64,000 nt of DNA from Neurospora intermedia (Eukaryota; Ascomycota; Sordariomycetes; Sordariales; Sordariaceae), in contig BTPP01000008.1 in NCBI GenBank assembly GCA_037102815.1, forward strand, positions 62,001 to 126,000, in the 5' to 3' direction. The number at the start of each line of letters is the position of its first letter. The first letter of the stretch is position 1. A program made the position numbers and the translations under genes. Below, piece by piece: positions 36,533 to 48,505 of the stretch. Under the pieces are notes generated by a model. It was not told where the DNA came from and searched no databases. It saw only the letters and a program-made list of their open reading frames with translations.

Positions 36533-39416
36533 GATAACCCACAAATCATAACCATGACATACGCTGTCGCCCGCGCGGGTACACGCCTGAAAAGTTTCCC
36601 AAAGCATTCCAGCAACGCCATGCTCGCCCACTTTGTTGGCCTTTCGGGCGACGGACTACAGCAGCTGGCCAGCAACGGTAAACCGAAAGGACCGCACTTT
36701 CACACAAAGCAAACTTGGTCCGCCCAAAAAGAAATCAAATTCCAAACACGGCGGCCCTCCTTGACTCGGTTCTCCTCGAACCAGGCATTGTCATCTGCCC
36801 CTTTTCGTGTGGCGCCCGCATGGGAGCAAACAAGCCATGCTTTTGTCCATGCCGCGCCGCGGACACACACAGAAACACCTGCCAAGCGTGAACTAAGAAA
36901 TTGGTTTCAACAAATTGTTCACCAAGACAGTACACAGCACGTTCTCTCTTCGGAACCAATACTCGGGTTGCAACACACCTTGACCTAAGGACGGGATGGT
37001 GTGGTTCATCCATGCATTTTCTTTATCTAGCGCACCCATCAATTCAGCCTTCCCCGAATCAGCACTTTGCTAGTAACGACCAGAAACTCGGAACAACAGT
37101 CTGTGTCAAACCTCCCTCCTCTTGTCTGAAACATAACTGACCTTGGCGAATTCTGCGTGCGCAGTCGCCGAGCATGATGTTCTCCGGATCGTCAACAATG
37201 AATAATCTGGTACATGAGTCTCACTAAAGGCCGTAATGGGCAGAAGTTACTAGTTGCTGCTGTGCGCTTGAGGGGGGCTCCTAGGGTTGAGGATTTGGTG
37301 ATACAAGGTCTGCTGAGACACCATGTCGCCCACAGATGATGGATGCCAGATTGGCTTGGTCAAGCAAATTCATTTATCTGGCATTCCTGGTCCATCAGGT
37401 ACTCAACACAACTGTACAGCCCGGTAAGAAAGAGACCTTCCTTTCCGCACCTTTACTTTCCGGCTGTCATGTTCCAAGGCCATGGGACAAGCAAAAATGA
37501 GGTGAGACAGCACGACACTCCCGCTTGGCGATTCAAACACGAGCACAGGTACTTCTTGCTCCCTCGTTTGCTAGCCTCTGACGAACTACGAAGCAAGCAT
37601 CACTGATGTCGATGTTCCAAGGGGGTTCTAGAAAGATGAAAGTGCACCTCCCTGTCTGGGTATCATTGTCCGACTCTCCAGTTGCCTTGAACACCTTTTC
37701 GTCTTCGGACGAGAGAATCCTACGACATGTGGGTCACGGACATGGGCCAGTCAGGTAGAAGCCTGTCCAGAAACCGACCAACAAGGCAACTCTCTCGAGT
37801 CGTGTTATTGTTGAGGTTGCTGGAGCGGGGTATTGCCGGTGAATTAACAGTGACTGCAAGAGAACACACTGGAGTAATTCGGTTGGACAAGTCTGGTGAG
37901 CTCTGTCATAACAAATGCTAGAAAGCGTTTTGGTCAGATGTGAGATTGAGGGGATCATATCAACCAGGATCCCAACATGCTGGGACCGCAGGAGGAGCAA
38001 GCAGCAAGCCTGAGGCTTCTGGCATCGGGGAGCACGCTGCCAGGTGAATGTTTGCCCAACCCTGGTCTCCATGCTCACCGTCGTTGATATGCCTCCATGG
38101 CTGGCTACTATCATGTACCTCTACGAATACCGAGGATGAGGTGTGCCAGGAGCAGGGGTGGAGGTGGTGTTGAGTGCATTGGTAATCTGCCGTCCATCTG
38201 TCCGTGGTGGCGTCCCAATTGGGCCCGTAGGCGCATATGCGGCGTGTCGGATATGCTACAAACTACTTATAAGCTGCCCCAGCTGGTTTAGCCTCCTCCC
38301 CTCCGCATTATCAACCCCACCTGCACCGTCCCCTTCCTCGGGACTATCCTATTTTGGGCACACGTTCCATTGTTCTCTGTCCCTCCCTCCACTTCATCCA
38401 CATTCCCCTCCCCGGCCTGTACCGGTACAGCAAACACCAATAGTGCAACCGTTGCGCGGCTACATTCAAATAGGGTCAATATTTGACGAAGGCTTCTTCG
38501 ACACAGTGAAGGGTTCGGCGAGTTGGTCAGGTCACAGTGCCCAACTACCAGACAGGAATGCCATAAACTTATCACGTTGCGGCGAAATTTCCGGTTTGGG
38601 TCGCTTCGACGTTCGCCAATCTCCTCCTTTACTACGATCTACATCTCCGGGATCTCATCCCTTCCGCGTGGGTCAAAACCAAACAACGTGGATTCTCTTT
38701 CGTTCGCCCTCGTCTGGGGAAAGCTCCATAAACTCCACCTTGACCGACTTTGACAATCCCCCTTTGACGCCTCTAACACAAAAGAAGGAAAGGACATTGC
38801 GGCAGCTCGGCAGATCAGGATTCAGTGAGGTTTCCCGCGTGAGCATTTCCGAAGCACAAAAAAACGGACCAAAAACAAAGACCCACGCCGACCAAAGTCC
38901 AGAATCAGGCTGCCCCGTATTGGGCAAACATGAGCAATGGGTTTGTAATGTTCTCGATTCGTACCAATCCCATTGTTGATTCGCTATGATGATACATGAT
39001 TCCCTGCCTTCCCCTCCCTCCCTTTTTGGTGCCGATTTGCAGATAAGAGCTCAACTCATCTTCCCGATTTTCTATTTCCACCTCACTATTCATTCTTTGT
39101 ATTAATTTCTTCTTCCCGTGCATTGGCATTTCCCCCCCTCTGCCTGTTTCGAAAGCCTCAGAGGCAACTCCGAGGACGTTATAAGTCATTGGTTTCTTGT
39201 TACATCTTGCCTTTTTGAAATCAAGACAGACAACGAACGGCGCGCAAGGCTCCAACCTCTCCCGTCTTCAGCACCACCCGAAAACTCACAGCACCTCACC
39301 GTGGAAGCCCAGTCACTGCCCGGTTACATAACTGACACGTTCTGTTCTACCACACCACAGCCCGAATATTCTCCTTCAGACCCAAGGGAAAGTACTACCT
39401 GGAGAGCTCATCAACT
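36533..39416. other. Long intergenic region upstream of the MFS transporter
   Basis: About 2.9 kb. Open frames at 36494-36988 and 38143-38979 (plus) are long but Ser/Pro/Arg-rich, without motifs or plausible splicing, so I do not call them. The final 400 bases, pyrimidine-rich, look like promoter and leader of the transporter. Confidence 0.5.
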
Positions 39417-41114
39417 ATGACCGAAGATAAGGAAAAGTCGTCTGGCGAAGGTCGCCGCGTCTCTACACATGAAGAGGGCATCAACCTTCCCGCTGATCCG
39501 GATGCTCACCGGACAGATGAGGAAAAGGCAGAAATCGTATGTCCACGCTGCACTCTTCCTGGTTAGGTTCTGCAATGACCCTCATGCAATGCTAACACCA
39601 CATACTCTAGGACCGCAAACTCGTTCGACGTCTCGATTTCATGCTTATCCCATGGGTAAGTAACCCTCTTCATACTATACAAGCCTTTCGCCGCCCGGAC
39701 AGGTCTAACATGTCTTCTCTAGCTATGCCTACTCTATCTTCTTGCCTTTTTGGATCGCACAAACATCGGCAATGCTAAGATCGCCGGTGTTCAAAAAGAT
39801 CTGAAATTGTCTGATGGCCAATACAGTGCTTCTCTCAGCATTTTTTTCGTCTCGTATGCGGTGTTCGAGCCGATCACGAATATCATGCTGAAGAAGTTCC
39901 GCCCTTCCATCTTCATTCCCATCATCATGTTAGTTCACACACTTTCCTTCTTTCCTCGGCTCCTCCTCCACGCAGTATGCTAACCAAAAGATTGCAGGGT
40001 TTTCTGGGGTGGTAGCATGGTGGGCATGGGTTTCTGTTACAACTGGAGTGGTTTGATGGCAGCCAGATGGTTTCTCGGGCTGGCTGAAGCCGGTCTGTTC
40101 CCAGGCGTCAACTACTACTTGTCGTGCTGGTACAAGCGCTCCGAGTTTGGCATCCGCGCAGCCATCTTCTTCTCCGCTGCGGCCTTGTCCGGTTCCTTTG
40201 GCGGTCTTCTCGCCGCCGCCATCGAACACATGGACGGCATCGGTAGTCGCCCCGGCTGGGCCTGGATCTTCATCCTCGAGGGTCTCCTCACCGTCGTAAT
40301 CGGCTTCGTCTCCTTCTGGATGGTACACGACTTCCCCGACGAGGCCAGATTCTTGTCCGAAGACGACCGCGCCCGCGTCGTCCGCCGCCTCAAGCTCGAC
40401 CAGCAAGCCTCAGCCGAGCACGAGACCTTCCAGATGACGTACCTCTACCAGTCCCTGCGCGACTGGAAGATGTGGCTCGGCATGGTCATTTACATGGGCT
40501 GCGACATGCCGCTGTACGCCTTCTCGCTCTTCCTTCCAGCCATCATTAAGGGTCTCGGCTGGAACACGTCGACGGTGCGGTCGCAGCTCATGTCGGTACC
40601 GCCCTACGCCGCGGCGGCCGTCTTTACCGTGGTCATTGGCTACATCGCCGACCGCACCCGCCAGCGCGGGCTCTGCAACATCTTGGTCTCGCTCATCGGT
40701 GTTGCCGGCTTCGCCATGCTTTTGGCTTCCAACTCCCCCGCCGTGCAGTACGTCGGCGTCTTTTTGGGTGCGCTGGGCATCTACCCCTGCATCTCCAACA
40801 CGGTCACCTGGATGGCCAATAACGTCGAGGGCGTGTACAAGCGCGGTGTCGTGCTGGGGTTCGTCATTGGCTGGGGTAACTTGTCGGGCATCATCAGCAG
40901 CAATATCTACTCGAACCACAAGACGGGCCATGCTATCGTCATGGGGTTCTTGGCCGTTTTCCTTTTTGGCGGGTCCATCGTGATGACGGTGCTGCTGAGG
41001 GCCGAGAACGGAAAGAGGCTGAGGGGCGAGAGGGATCATCTTGTGGAAGGATTGGATGAGAAGCAGATTGATAAGTTGGGGGATATGAGGCCTGATTTTT
41101 ACTATACTACTTGA
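39417..41114 (+). CDS. MFS transporter, Dal5/anion:cation symporter type
   Basis: Four exons, 39417-39536, 39611-39655, 39723-39928 and 39998-41114, phases compatible, give 495 aa. The spliced N-terminus carries the family hallmark RKLVRRLDFMLIPWLCLLYLLAFLDRTNIGNAK pattern at about residues 42-74, of which LDRTNIGNAKIAG is diagnostic for Dal5/Tna1-type permeases. Twelve membrane helices are visible, with AARWFLGLAEAGLFPG, YADR-like GYIADRTRQRG between helices in the second half, and both termini hydrophilic. Known members import allantoate, nicotinate, biotin precursors, pantothenate and other carboxylates with protons. The exact substrate is not readable from the sequence. Intron 3 has a GTTAGT donor and GCTAAC branch site. 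The length is typical. Confidence 0.92.
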
Positions 41115-44100
41115 GCACGTACGTGCAGTCCGGGGACGTGACGGGTTGGCTTATCTATTTCAGGTGTGCCTTGGTTTGGCCGGTGTGCGGGATGGGGGTT
41201 TAATCTTTTGTATTGGATATGACCAGGGGGCTTTGGGTTGTACGGGAGATTCAGATCAGTTATCGTATAGTGGTGGAAACCCCAAGAGAAAATCGGCATA
41301 CGAATGGCTTCCTACCTTACTTGGTGATGTTGGTGTTGCGATGGAGTCGGTAAGGTCTGCTAGAGCCGCTTCCGCAAGGGCCGATACGTGTCTGGTATGG
41401 ACTTCAAGGGTCACAAGATTTGGTGGCATCTTTTATGATTTTCTCTTCGTCTTTGTCATTTTTCCTGGAATGCTTGGTGGATATAGACAGGGCACAACAT
41501 GAAGTCAAAGTTGGATCACCGTTATCACTACAGATAGGTAGACGTAGATATTGTCATGTAGAGGTACTCCAAAACACGCGGCGGTGAAATCCTGGTTAGG
41601 TGTTAATCAAGGAACGGAGGCGGCTGGGCCATGGTGGTTGTGATTGATGGTGGGGGTATGTAGCTGCCCGGGTTATCGGATGGGTCGCATTTTACAGTTG
41701 CATTTTCCTCATTTTCTTTCCTTTTTATTCTTGTTGATGGAAGTTACCGTCGCAGTCTGAAGTTTAGTTTCGATACGACATGGCAGACTTGACATTATGA
41801 TTTGTTTTAGGACGGTGCAGTCGGGGTTGGTTGCATTCAGATCTTTGATAAGCAAAAAATGTTGAGCCGTGCCAGTCCACAGCGAAAGGAACGGAACGGT
41901 ACCGATCCTAGATAGCAACCATCACCAAAGGACGATAAGAGCAGCCCCGGCTGGGACGTACATGTCAACTGTGGACGTGGAAACTTTCATCCCCCGCGAC
42001 GGCCTTAACTTGTCGATATCCTTCAATTATCAGACTCCCCACAATCTCCACCACCAGAAACCATCATCACTTGTATCAACATTCCGTCTCGTCCTACCCA
42101 TCTACCAGGCTCTTCCCAGCCCGTGATATGAGTCTTATATGAACTGTCATCTGTCAAGCCCTCTATCCGCGACTTGCATGAAAAACGACATGGCAATGGA
42201 AACAAGGTCAGGCTTGCCATGCTTCGGTTATTCTATTCAATTCAGGCAATGTTACGCAGACATGAACTGGTAACATTGCCGCTGACCTACTATTCCTTTT
42301 GTGAAGGGTGTCCAGGTTTGCGGCTATATAGAGGGTAGGTGGTGGTAGGTATTTAGGACTCCATGATCCATGGTTCAGGGGTTCATGACAGCTGTTAGGG
42401 CCAATGTCAATGAAAGTTGAATGTATCATAATATCCTGGGCAGTAATCATTGTCAAGTAGCCATCTACCTACCATACGCCGTTGTACTCTGATCTTTCAT
42501 TCTGTCGTACACGGGCGGACGGGCAACTCCCAAAACCGAACTATTGGAATGGAGACACCATTTGGCTTTGGGCCGGGAGAAAGCCGGGACCGAGTTGAGG
42601 AGTTGGCGGCAGACGGACGGACGGCACGGATGACACGTACGGGGGGTGGGCGGGCAAGAAGTTCCACTCAGTAGTGGTGATAGTGCTGCTGTCATTGGCG
42701 GACCCGACACTGAAGAAGAAGGAAGGATGGGATTTGGTGAGCGGGGATAACATGAGGGGCATGGAAGGAACGGCACGGACAACCACAAGTGTGACACTCC
42801 AGTCTTTTGTGGTACAGTACTATGGAAATTGACTTGCCTTACTACATCGAAGGAGCGAGTTTGTCAATTTGTCCCATCGATGTCCCAGAATCGTCACGGC
42901 TGATCCTCGACCTTGGGAGGGCCGGGAATATGGAGGGAAGGTTTTTGTGCCCCGTCTGCAACCGCGCAACGCACGAAGTGAGCGTTTTCTTCAATGACTT
43001 GTGCGACTTCTTAAGGCTTGGGCTTGCTTCAGTGTGCTTCAATACTTTGAGAGATTGGGAGTACAGACAGGCAATGATCACGAATGGAATGTTTAAGTCG
43101 AGGGCTGTGTTCTGCGGGACAAATGATGTCTCCCGGATTTAAAGGTGTTATTTCCTGGCTCTCACAGTGCGTTAACGCTGGTACAGGAAACTGCAGTGGT
43201 ATTGGTTCTTCATTGGAGAATCTGTGTAGCAGAAATGATGTCCAGCCAGTTCCTGCTTGCCTGTTAGCAGCCGTGGTAGCTCAGAGCCCGTTCACGAGAG
43301 AGATTCTGTTATAGACCAAAGCCAAGGTTGCTTCGAATTAGCCTTGCGCTTGGGGCGTATTACATACTCTGTACAGTGGTGATCTGGTCGAATATATCGA
43401 CTTCCTGGCTTGGCTTCGGAGTTGGGGACCTAATGTAGTGGCCAGATATGCTTGATCGCCTTTCCGTCGACAAACTCCATCTTCCAACTTTCCATGTTTA
43501 TCGGACAGACGGCAAGTGATGGACTTAGGTAGGGTTGCCTTTGAGACGATACATCACTCTTGGCATGTGTTGCCCGACATTGGTTTGTGTAACTTGGGCG
43601 CGTTATTGTGGTAGGGCTCGTAAGAACTGACGTGGCAAATGAGGTGATTTTTGGATTGATTCAATTGCGATTTGTGGCTGGTTGTGGAAAACTGAAGGCT
43701 GTCGGTCTTGCTCTTACTACCCTGTAGTGGAAATAACGGGTTTCTGTATTCGATACGTCTTGCTTCGTTCCATGTCACGTTCGTTCTTGTTGCACTTTTC
43801 TCGAAGTCCGTCTTCATTTGGAAGGATCAATGCGGATGCCTCAAACTTGGCGTGTTTGGTAGGATTTTCTCCTGGTTTCTGCCCACGTTTTGATCAAAGC
43901 TTGCATGGTGGCCTGCATACACCTACGCCATGTTCCTTTCTTTTCTACCTTGGCGTCTTGCAGCCATTAGCCACCGGCGGCATTCGCCGACTGCGGCATA
44001 CTCAGCTTTAGCGACGACTTGCTCTTGTCCTCGCATACTTCTCACTTGCTCTTCAACCTTCCGCTTCACACCACCGCGGTGTCTAGGTAGCTGCCTACTC

Positions 44101-45403
44101 GGTTCCTTCCCTGCGCTTGTTCGGCAACCGCGCTTGCCATATCTTTTCCCCAAATCGTGCTTGGTGCCTGGTGCCTGGTGCCTTGCATATGACCTCCACT
44201 CACAGGGTCACTCACTCATATCCCCATTGGCCATCTTGCTGCAGGTGGGATGAGCGAGATCGGGTGGAGATCCGTGAAATTAAACGCAGTGGTGTGATCT
44301 CGGTGAAAGTGTCATGTTTCATCCCTTGCTGCCGACTGAAATGACGGCAGTTGGGCGGAGTAAGGATCGCTACTATCCGGTACCAATCTTCCATCCATGA
44401 CTTAGTGGACATGAAGTCTTCCCAGACCTCGGCCCGCTTCCTAAACCTCAACACCGTTGATGCGGCCATCGGGTACCTTGGCATTGGGAGGCCTCGTCGA
44501 CAAGGATATGGTACTATTCTTGATGTTGAAGACCGTATCCATGTAAAAGCTTCGTCAATGTAAGCATACTCATATTCTACATTTACACGAAGCGATGCTG
44601 ATATCCGCAACTCTTTGGCAAGGCTTGACTCTGCTTCATCGAGAATGCAATCTGCCTCGCGTCAGTTTCAGTTGCACCACTCAGAGAGCAGTCAAGGTAG
44701 GTAAGGTACCTCAAGGAAAGAGTGAGCATCTTCGGCATGCAAGTGACCAAATGCAAGCGCGGCCGGTCTGCGGCTTGACTTGGAAACCCTGAGTGCTTTC
44801 GCCCCCTTCTGCCTCGTCAGGACGCCTTCTACTTGTGTTGGCTCCAGTCGAAGCCCTAGATTTCACCGGAATGGGGACTTCGCAGTTCAGCCTTTTCCAC
44901 ACGTTCTGAAACCGCAATAGCAATGAAGTGGAGACCTGTAATGACGCCTGACTTTAACCTTAATTTGTCACCTGTCAGAGACTGGCTACAAACGGTTTGA
45001 TGCGCTAGCTGCTGAATCTGTGACAGACGGGCAGCTCTGCAATTGGAAAGTTGAGATAATTCTGAGGAGGAGCTGACCGTTGACATCAAATAAAGACCCC
45101 GCTTTCGGACTGGACTTTCGAACTTCTCCCAACTCACTCGTTACTAAAATCTTCATCGTGATAGTAACATCCTCAACCACAAGTAGACAGCAGGTAGGTC
45201 AACGGATCTTGCTCCTTATAACCAAGTACGTACGCTAACATTTGTGACGAAAACATAGTCCTCCCAAGACTTTATTCACTCTTTAATAGACTTTGAAGAA
45301 GCATCACAAGAACAAGACCAGACCTTGGAGATATCCGCAAAGCCAAAATCACCAAGACCAAACCCATCAACGACGCGACCGGCTGCCTCTGCCAAGATCA
45401 AGA
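41115..45403. other. Long gene-poor region
   Basis: About 4.3 kb without a supportable gene. Small frames (42807-43142 plus; 44212-44610 minus; 44351-44563 plus) have acceptable composition but no motif, and the last two overlap on opposite strands so at most one can be real. Short tetranucleotide motifs of the CTACCT type recur. Non-coding RNA is possible but unproved. Confidence 0.45.
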
Positions 45404-45673
45404 ATGCCTTTCTTCAAGTCGAACAACAAGGCCAAAGGCCACAAGACTAAGACCCTCGCACCTGCCCCCGCCACACCATTTGACCCGTACTACGGGTTCT
45501 CCGACGGATTTTCGGGCTCCGAGAACCGTAGAGGAAGCGACTCCTCCAGCTACCAGCACCAGTCCCCCTTGGAGGGCGGGCAATACATTTGCGCCTGCAA
45601 GGCCTGCACTTGCGGCGAGAGCGTCCAGTATCCCGGCGATATGTGCCACGACTGCTCGAATGACAAGCATTAA
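45404..45673 (+). CDS. Small Cys-rich hypothetical protein (89 aa)
   Basis: The first ATG in a longer open frame gives MPFFKSNNKAKGHKTKT. A Ser/Gly/Tyr-rich middle follows, then a compact C-terminal Cys cluster, CACKACTCGES, with CHDCSND some ten residues later. The spacing C-x-C-x2-C-x-C ... C-x2-C, with His next to the fifth Cys, would suit a small zinc- or copper-binding knuckle. No signal peptide is seen, so it is probably cytosolic or nuclear. I do not recognise a named family. Support comes from the ordered Cys pattern, a good C/G third-position bias and a clean stop followed by a plausible 3' region. Confidence 0.6.
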   Translation: MPFFKSNNKAKGHKTKTLAPAPATPFDPYYGFSDGFSGSENRRGSDSSSYQHQSPLEGGQYICACKACTCGESVQYPGDMCHDCSNDKH

Positions 45674-47410
45674 AGGGGGCGATTAGGGGACATTACGAGG
45701 AGAGGAGAAAGTTTACTTGCATCCACAAGGCCAACATCATGAAGGTCGCCGGTGGTCGTCTTCCTTGGTACCTTCAATCGCCTCGCCAAGGACCTCCCTC
45801 AACTCGAGTGCAGACGTTTCTGAGCTGTGGTTGCCACCATCTCCTGGAGCATGGATATCGACAAGCCCGACGTTTGCTTCATCATTCATTAACACATTCC
45901 CAAGTCCCTCGAAGGTTACTTTCTACCAAGAAACTGGCCGTGATGGAGGAATATCAAGCTTATGCGGAGGTATCATTCTAGGTGTTATGGATAGATGAAA
46001 ACGGTATATACATGGTATAGTAAGGAGTTATGGACAGGAGACATGGCATTCTTCGATTCTTGGAGGTCATAGCATGGGCACGCAGGGATCAATTTCCACA
46101 TTTTAGCGGGTCAATCCATTATTTTATTTATTTACTTGACCCCTGAGTACGGTTCCACTCGCTTGGCACCATTTGAACACGAGAGACACTCCCTCGTATT
46201 CCTACAAATACAGATCAGGAACGTTCCAAGAATAGTTGATTCCATGTCTCAAGGTGCAGAAGTTTAAATCACCAAATCACTGTTTTTACCTATTATTTTA
46301 CGCGGCACGGTAAGTGGTTGGTAAGGTAATCAAGTCATGTTTTCGCCCCCGAGATGTCGGGAGGTCATCAAGCGGGCCGCACGGGTCGGCAACGGGATGC
46401 ACCGTCCTGCTCCACAGCTAGCTCCCACTCGCTAAATTTAGTGCAGATCACCCCAGAGCCCAGGGGTTAGTTAGTATCGTTCTTCAGGCACAGTACAGTA
46501 TGCAAAACGTTTCCCTTGGAACAACCTTAATTCGAGGTGGACGAGTTTGTTACTTCGTTTCAAGGGCGAAAAAGAAAAGACGTGTTTGCCCCGAATGCTC
46601 TTCCCTTGTAATATCAACGCGACCATGGAACTGGCAGCGAGACAGACCCGAAAAAGCATGTGGATTGCTTGGCATCTTGGCTGGGAGCTCCTGAGGGAAA
46701 GTGTTAGTGGCTCAGTGGATGGACAGTGGCTTCTGTAACAGGGCAGCGATGAGGCATCATGGGAACCAAGGCAAGAGGACGGCACCCAGGGCCAAGTCCA
46801 AAATCACACTTGATTTGCAAGGAACTGCATCGCAACATCAAACTGTTCAGATTTTGGGAACATGTGCTTACTACAGGTATATGCCCTGATATGTCGCCAA
46901 GTAAATCCCGTGGGCCAGGTCATTGACGATCAATGGCCACACAGCGCACCATACAGCCCCATGAAGCTTTTTTTGTGGTGGTTCGTGCTGGAAATCTGAT
47001 AACCTGTAGGGAGGTTTGATTTACAGTACTTGTATTTTTACCGCATTGACTCGCAAGATTGACTGGAGATTAGGGAAGGCAGGCACAATGCTGGGTTAGA
47101 AATGTAAAAGAGCATGTACGCCCGAGGTATCTATGATACGATTGATCATGACCTCTAACCCTGCATTGCCTGTGTAGGTAATCTTGATTTCCTGAGTCAA
47201 TACGGCACGCTGATACAATCTCTCTCTTTAGATCCCAATCCTCGACCGTATCTTTCCTCTGGTATCACAATCATCACAAATCTCCAAATCATCCTTTGAC
47301 CTCGAAATAGAGTGGCCCATAAAGCGCACCGATCAACCGCTAGCCTCCCCTACTACCCCAGCACTTCTCCAACCACTACGTCGACGCCCACAGCGGGGAA
47401 ACCACCAAAC
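45674..47410. other. Intergenic region upstream of the D-lactate dehydrogenase-like gene
   Basis: About 1.7 kb, with an AT-rich patch around 46110-46140. No supported gene. The frame of the downstream dehydrogenase is open back to 47312 but contains no ATG before 47411. Confidence 0.5.
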
Positions 47411-48505
47411 ATGAAAGTGGCCGTTTTCAGCGCGAAGCCTTACGACAGGGAATATCTTTCCCAAGTATACGCTACCCGCTACGGCTTCGCAGACACAGAT
47501 AACCCCCATGTGCAGGGCTCCCTACTAACTCCTCGCACTGAGCTCGTTTTCCACGACTTTCCTCTATCTGTTGAGACTGTCCCTCTTGCGGTCGGCGCCA
47601 CTGCCGTCTGTGTCTTCGTCAATGACACGCTTAATGGGTCTGTCTTGAAGGCTCTCCGCCGAGAAGGCGTACGAGCCATTCTCCTCCGCTGCGCCGGGTA
47701 TAACAATGTCGATCTCAAGGAAGCTGAGCGTCTGGGCTTCTTCGTCGCCAACGTCCCCTCGTACTCACCCGAAGCCGTCGCCGAGTTTGCCATTGCCTTG
47801 ATCCAGACGCTCAACCGCAAGACGCACCGAGCCTACAACCGCGTGCGCGAGGGCAACTTCAACCTCGATGGCCTGCTTGGCCGTACACTTTACGGCAAAA
47901 CCGTCGGTATCATCGGCACTGGCAAGATTGGTGTTAGCCTTGCTCGCATCCTCCAGGGCTTTGGGTGCAAGCTGATTGCCTACGACCCCTATCCTACCGA
48001 TTCCTTCAAGCCGTACGGCGAGTATGCCAGCCTCGACGAACTGCTGCCCCAATGCGACTTTGTCTCTCTCCACTGTCCTCTGACAGATCAGACCAAGCAC
48101 ATCATAAACAAGCAGACGCTCGCCAAGATGAAAAAGGACGCCATGCTCGTCAACACGTCGCGTGGTGGGTTGATCAACACAAAGGCCGTCATTGACGCCC
48201 TCAAGAGTCATCAACTGGGTGGGCTCGCGCTTGATGTCTACGAGGGAGAGAGCGCCCTGTTCTACCAGGATCACAGTGGCCATATCATTCAGGACGATGA
48301 GCTGATGCGGTTGACAACGTTCCACAATGTGATCATCTGTGGCCATCAGGCTTTCTTCACGGAGGAGGCTTTGACAGAGATTGCGGAGTCTACGTTGAGT
48401 AATTTGGAAGACTTTCTCAGAAGAGTGCCGTGCAAGAACTCGCTGGTTTCTGACGGCCATTTGCTTAGCGGTACTCGGAGAGACTCTGTTCCTGTTCGGA
48501 TTTGA
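47411..48505 (+). CDS. D-lactate dehydrogenase-type 2-hydroxyacid dehydrogenase
   Basis: A single exon of 364 aa. It starts MKVAVFSAKPYDREYL, has the Rossmann motif VGIIGTGKIG (about residues 158-167), and then NTSRGGLIN with the substrate-binding Arg region, DVYEGE with the catalytic-pair Glu, and the catalytic His in GHQAFFTEEAL. The segment ESALFYQDHSG between Glu and His is typical of bacterial and fungal LdhA-like D-lactate dehydrogenases. The predicted reaction is NADH-dependent reduction of pyruvate or a related 2-oxo acid to the D-hydroxy acid in the cytosol. The ATG at 47411 gives a normal family length. The frame is open for 33 codons upstream, Ser/Thr/Pro-rich and without an ATG, so I treat that as leader. 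Substrate identity is inferred from family. Confidence 0.92.
   Translation: MKVAVFSAKPYDREYLSQVYATRYGFADTDNPHVQGSLLTPRTELVFHDFPLSVETVPLAVGATAVCVFVNDTLNGSVLKALRREGVRAILLRCAGYNNVDLKEAERLGFFVANVPSYSPEAVAEFAIALIQTLNRKTHRAYNRVREGNFNLDGLLGRTLYGKTVGIIGTGKIGVSLARILQGFGCKLIAYDPYPTDSFKPYGEYASLDELLPQCDFVSLHCPLTDQTKHIINKQTLAKMKKDAMLVNTSRGGLINTKAVIDALKSHQLGGLALDVYEGESALFYQDHSGHIIQDDELMRLTTFHNVIICGHQAFFTEEALTEIAESTLSNLEDFLRRVPCKNSLVSDGHLLSGTRRDSVPVRI

Noticed and set aside
36494-36988. 164-codon plus-strand frame
   Set aside because: Composition rich in His/Gln/Arg/Thr without motif; overlaps the proposed end of the decayed locus in another frame.
38143-38979. 278-codon plus-strand frame before the MFS transporter
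   Set aside because: No motif, Ser/Pro-rich mixture without codon bias, and no sensible splicing to the transporter; more likely promoter DNA.
40410-41039. 209-codon minus-strand frame
   Set aside because: Antisense shadow of the MFS transporter; His/Arg-rich with no motif.
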